A program made the position numbers and the translations under genes. Under the pieces are notes generated by a model. It was not told the DNA's origin. It was given only the letters and a program-made list of their open reading frames with translations, and ran no database searches. This document shows, piece by piece, positions 63,935 to 64,000 of a DNA stretch of 64,000 bases. The number at the start of each line of letters is the position of its first letter. The stretch's first letter is position 1. The stretch comes from Rapana venosa (lineage: Eukaryota; Mollusca; Gastropoda; Neogastropoda; Muricidae), in contig CM054140.1 in assembly GCA_028751875.1 (NCBI GenBank), positions 50,115,671-50,179,670 on the forward strand, in the 5' to 3' direction.

Positions 63935-64000
63935 ATGGACGCTGGGGGGCAACAGCAAAGTGAGAGGCTGTATGACCAGTGGCTTTCCCCTTCATGGAAT
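63935..64000 (+). CDS. Possible coding start running off the window
   Basis: An ATG at 63935 opens MDAGGQQQSERLYDQWLSPS and stays open to the edge. It directly follows a perfect 10-bp stem hairpin at 63908-63934. 22 codons are too few to identify a family, so this may be chance. Confidence 0.2.
   Translation, partial: MDAGGQQQSERLYDQWLSPSWN

Overview
This is eukaryotic nuclear DNA from an invertebrate, most likely a marine mollusc and perhaps a gastropod. The evidence is one intron-rich gene spread over 27 kb, dense microsatellites, several tRNA-headed SINE families of molluscan type, and decayed non-LTR retrotransposons (LINEs). The species call is inference; nothing in the window fixes it.

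The only gene I can read from start to stop is on the + strand at 20101-47064. It encodes mitochondrial succinyl-CoA:3-ketoacid CoA-transferase (SCOT, OXCT1) in 15 coding exons. Every intron has GT..AG ends, the phases are consistent, and the total is 1566 nt (521 aa plus stop). Both CoA-transferase family I signatures are present, including the catalytic Glu (residue 345) in the SENG motif.

Layout. 1-10 kb: no recognised gene; microsatellites, a 64-bp tandem array, a 35-bp array and SINE pieces. 10.8-13.2 kb: a minus-strand jockey-like LINE remnant whose C-terminal Cys/His-coding segment has expanded into a 45-bp array. 15.2-16.3 kb: a SINE whose tRNA A-box segment has expanded about 30-fold. 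20.1-47.1 kb: SCOT, with introns holding SINEs, a fold-back MITE, a piggyBac-like TTAA element, a LINE antisense to the gene, and two tandem arrays that contain SCOT splice acceptors. 47-57 kb: 3' flank with two LINE fragments and SINEs. 57.8-62.2 kb: a pyrimidine-rich array split by an almost full-length minus-strand LINE. 62.5-64 kb: repeats, a THAP-domain-like coding fragment interrupted by a SINE, and a possible further coding start at the right edge.

The most interesting pattern is that four tandem arrays have grown out of sequences that already had a function. They are the intron 7/exon 8 acceptor of SCOT (39-bp unit), the intron 13/exon 14 acceptor (75-bp unit, four in-frame acceptors with no stop codons), a LINE coding segment (45-bp unit) and a SINE A box (27/29-bp unit). 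The exon 14 array predicts SCOT isoforms with 0, 25, 50 or 75 extra residues. The exon 8 array repeats the acceptor tens of times, but each unit carries an in-frame stop.
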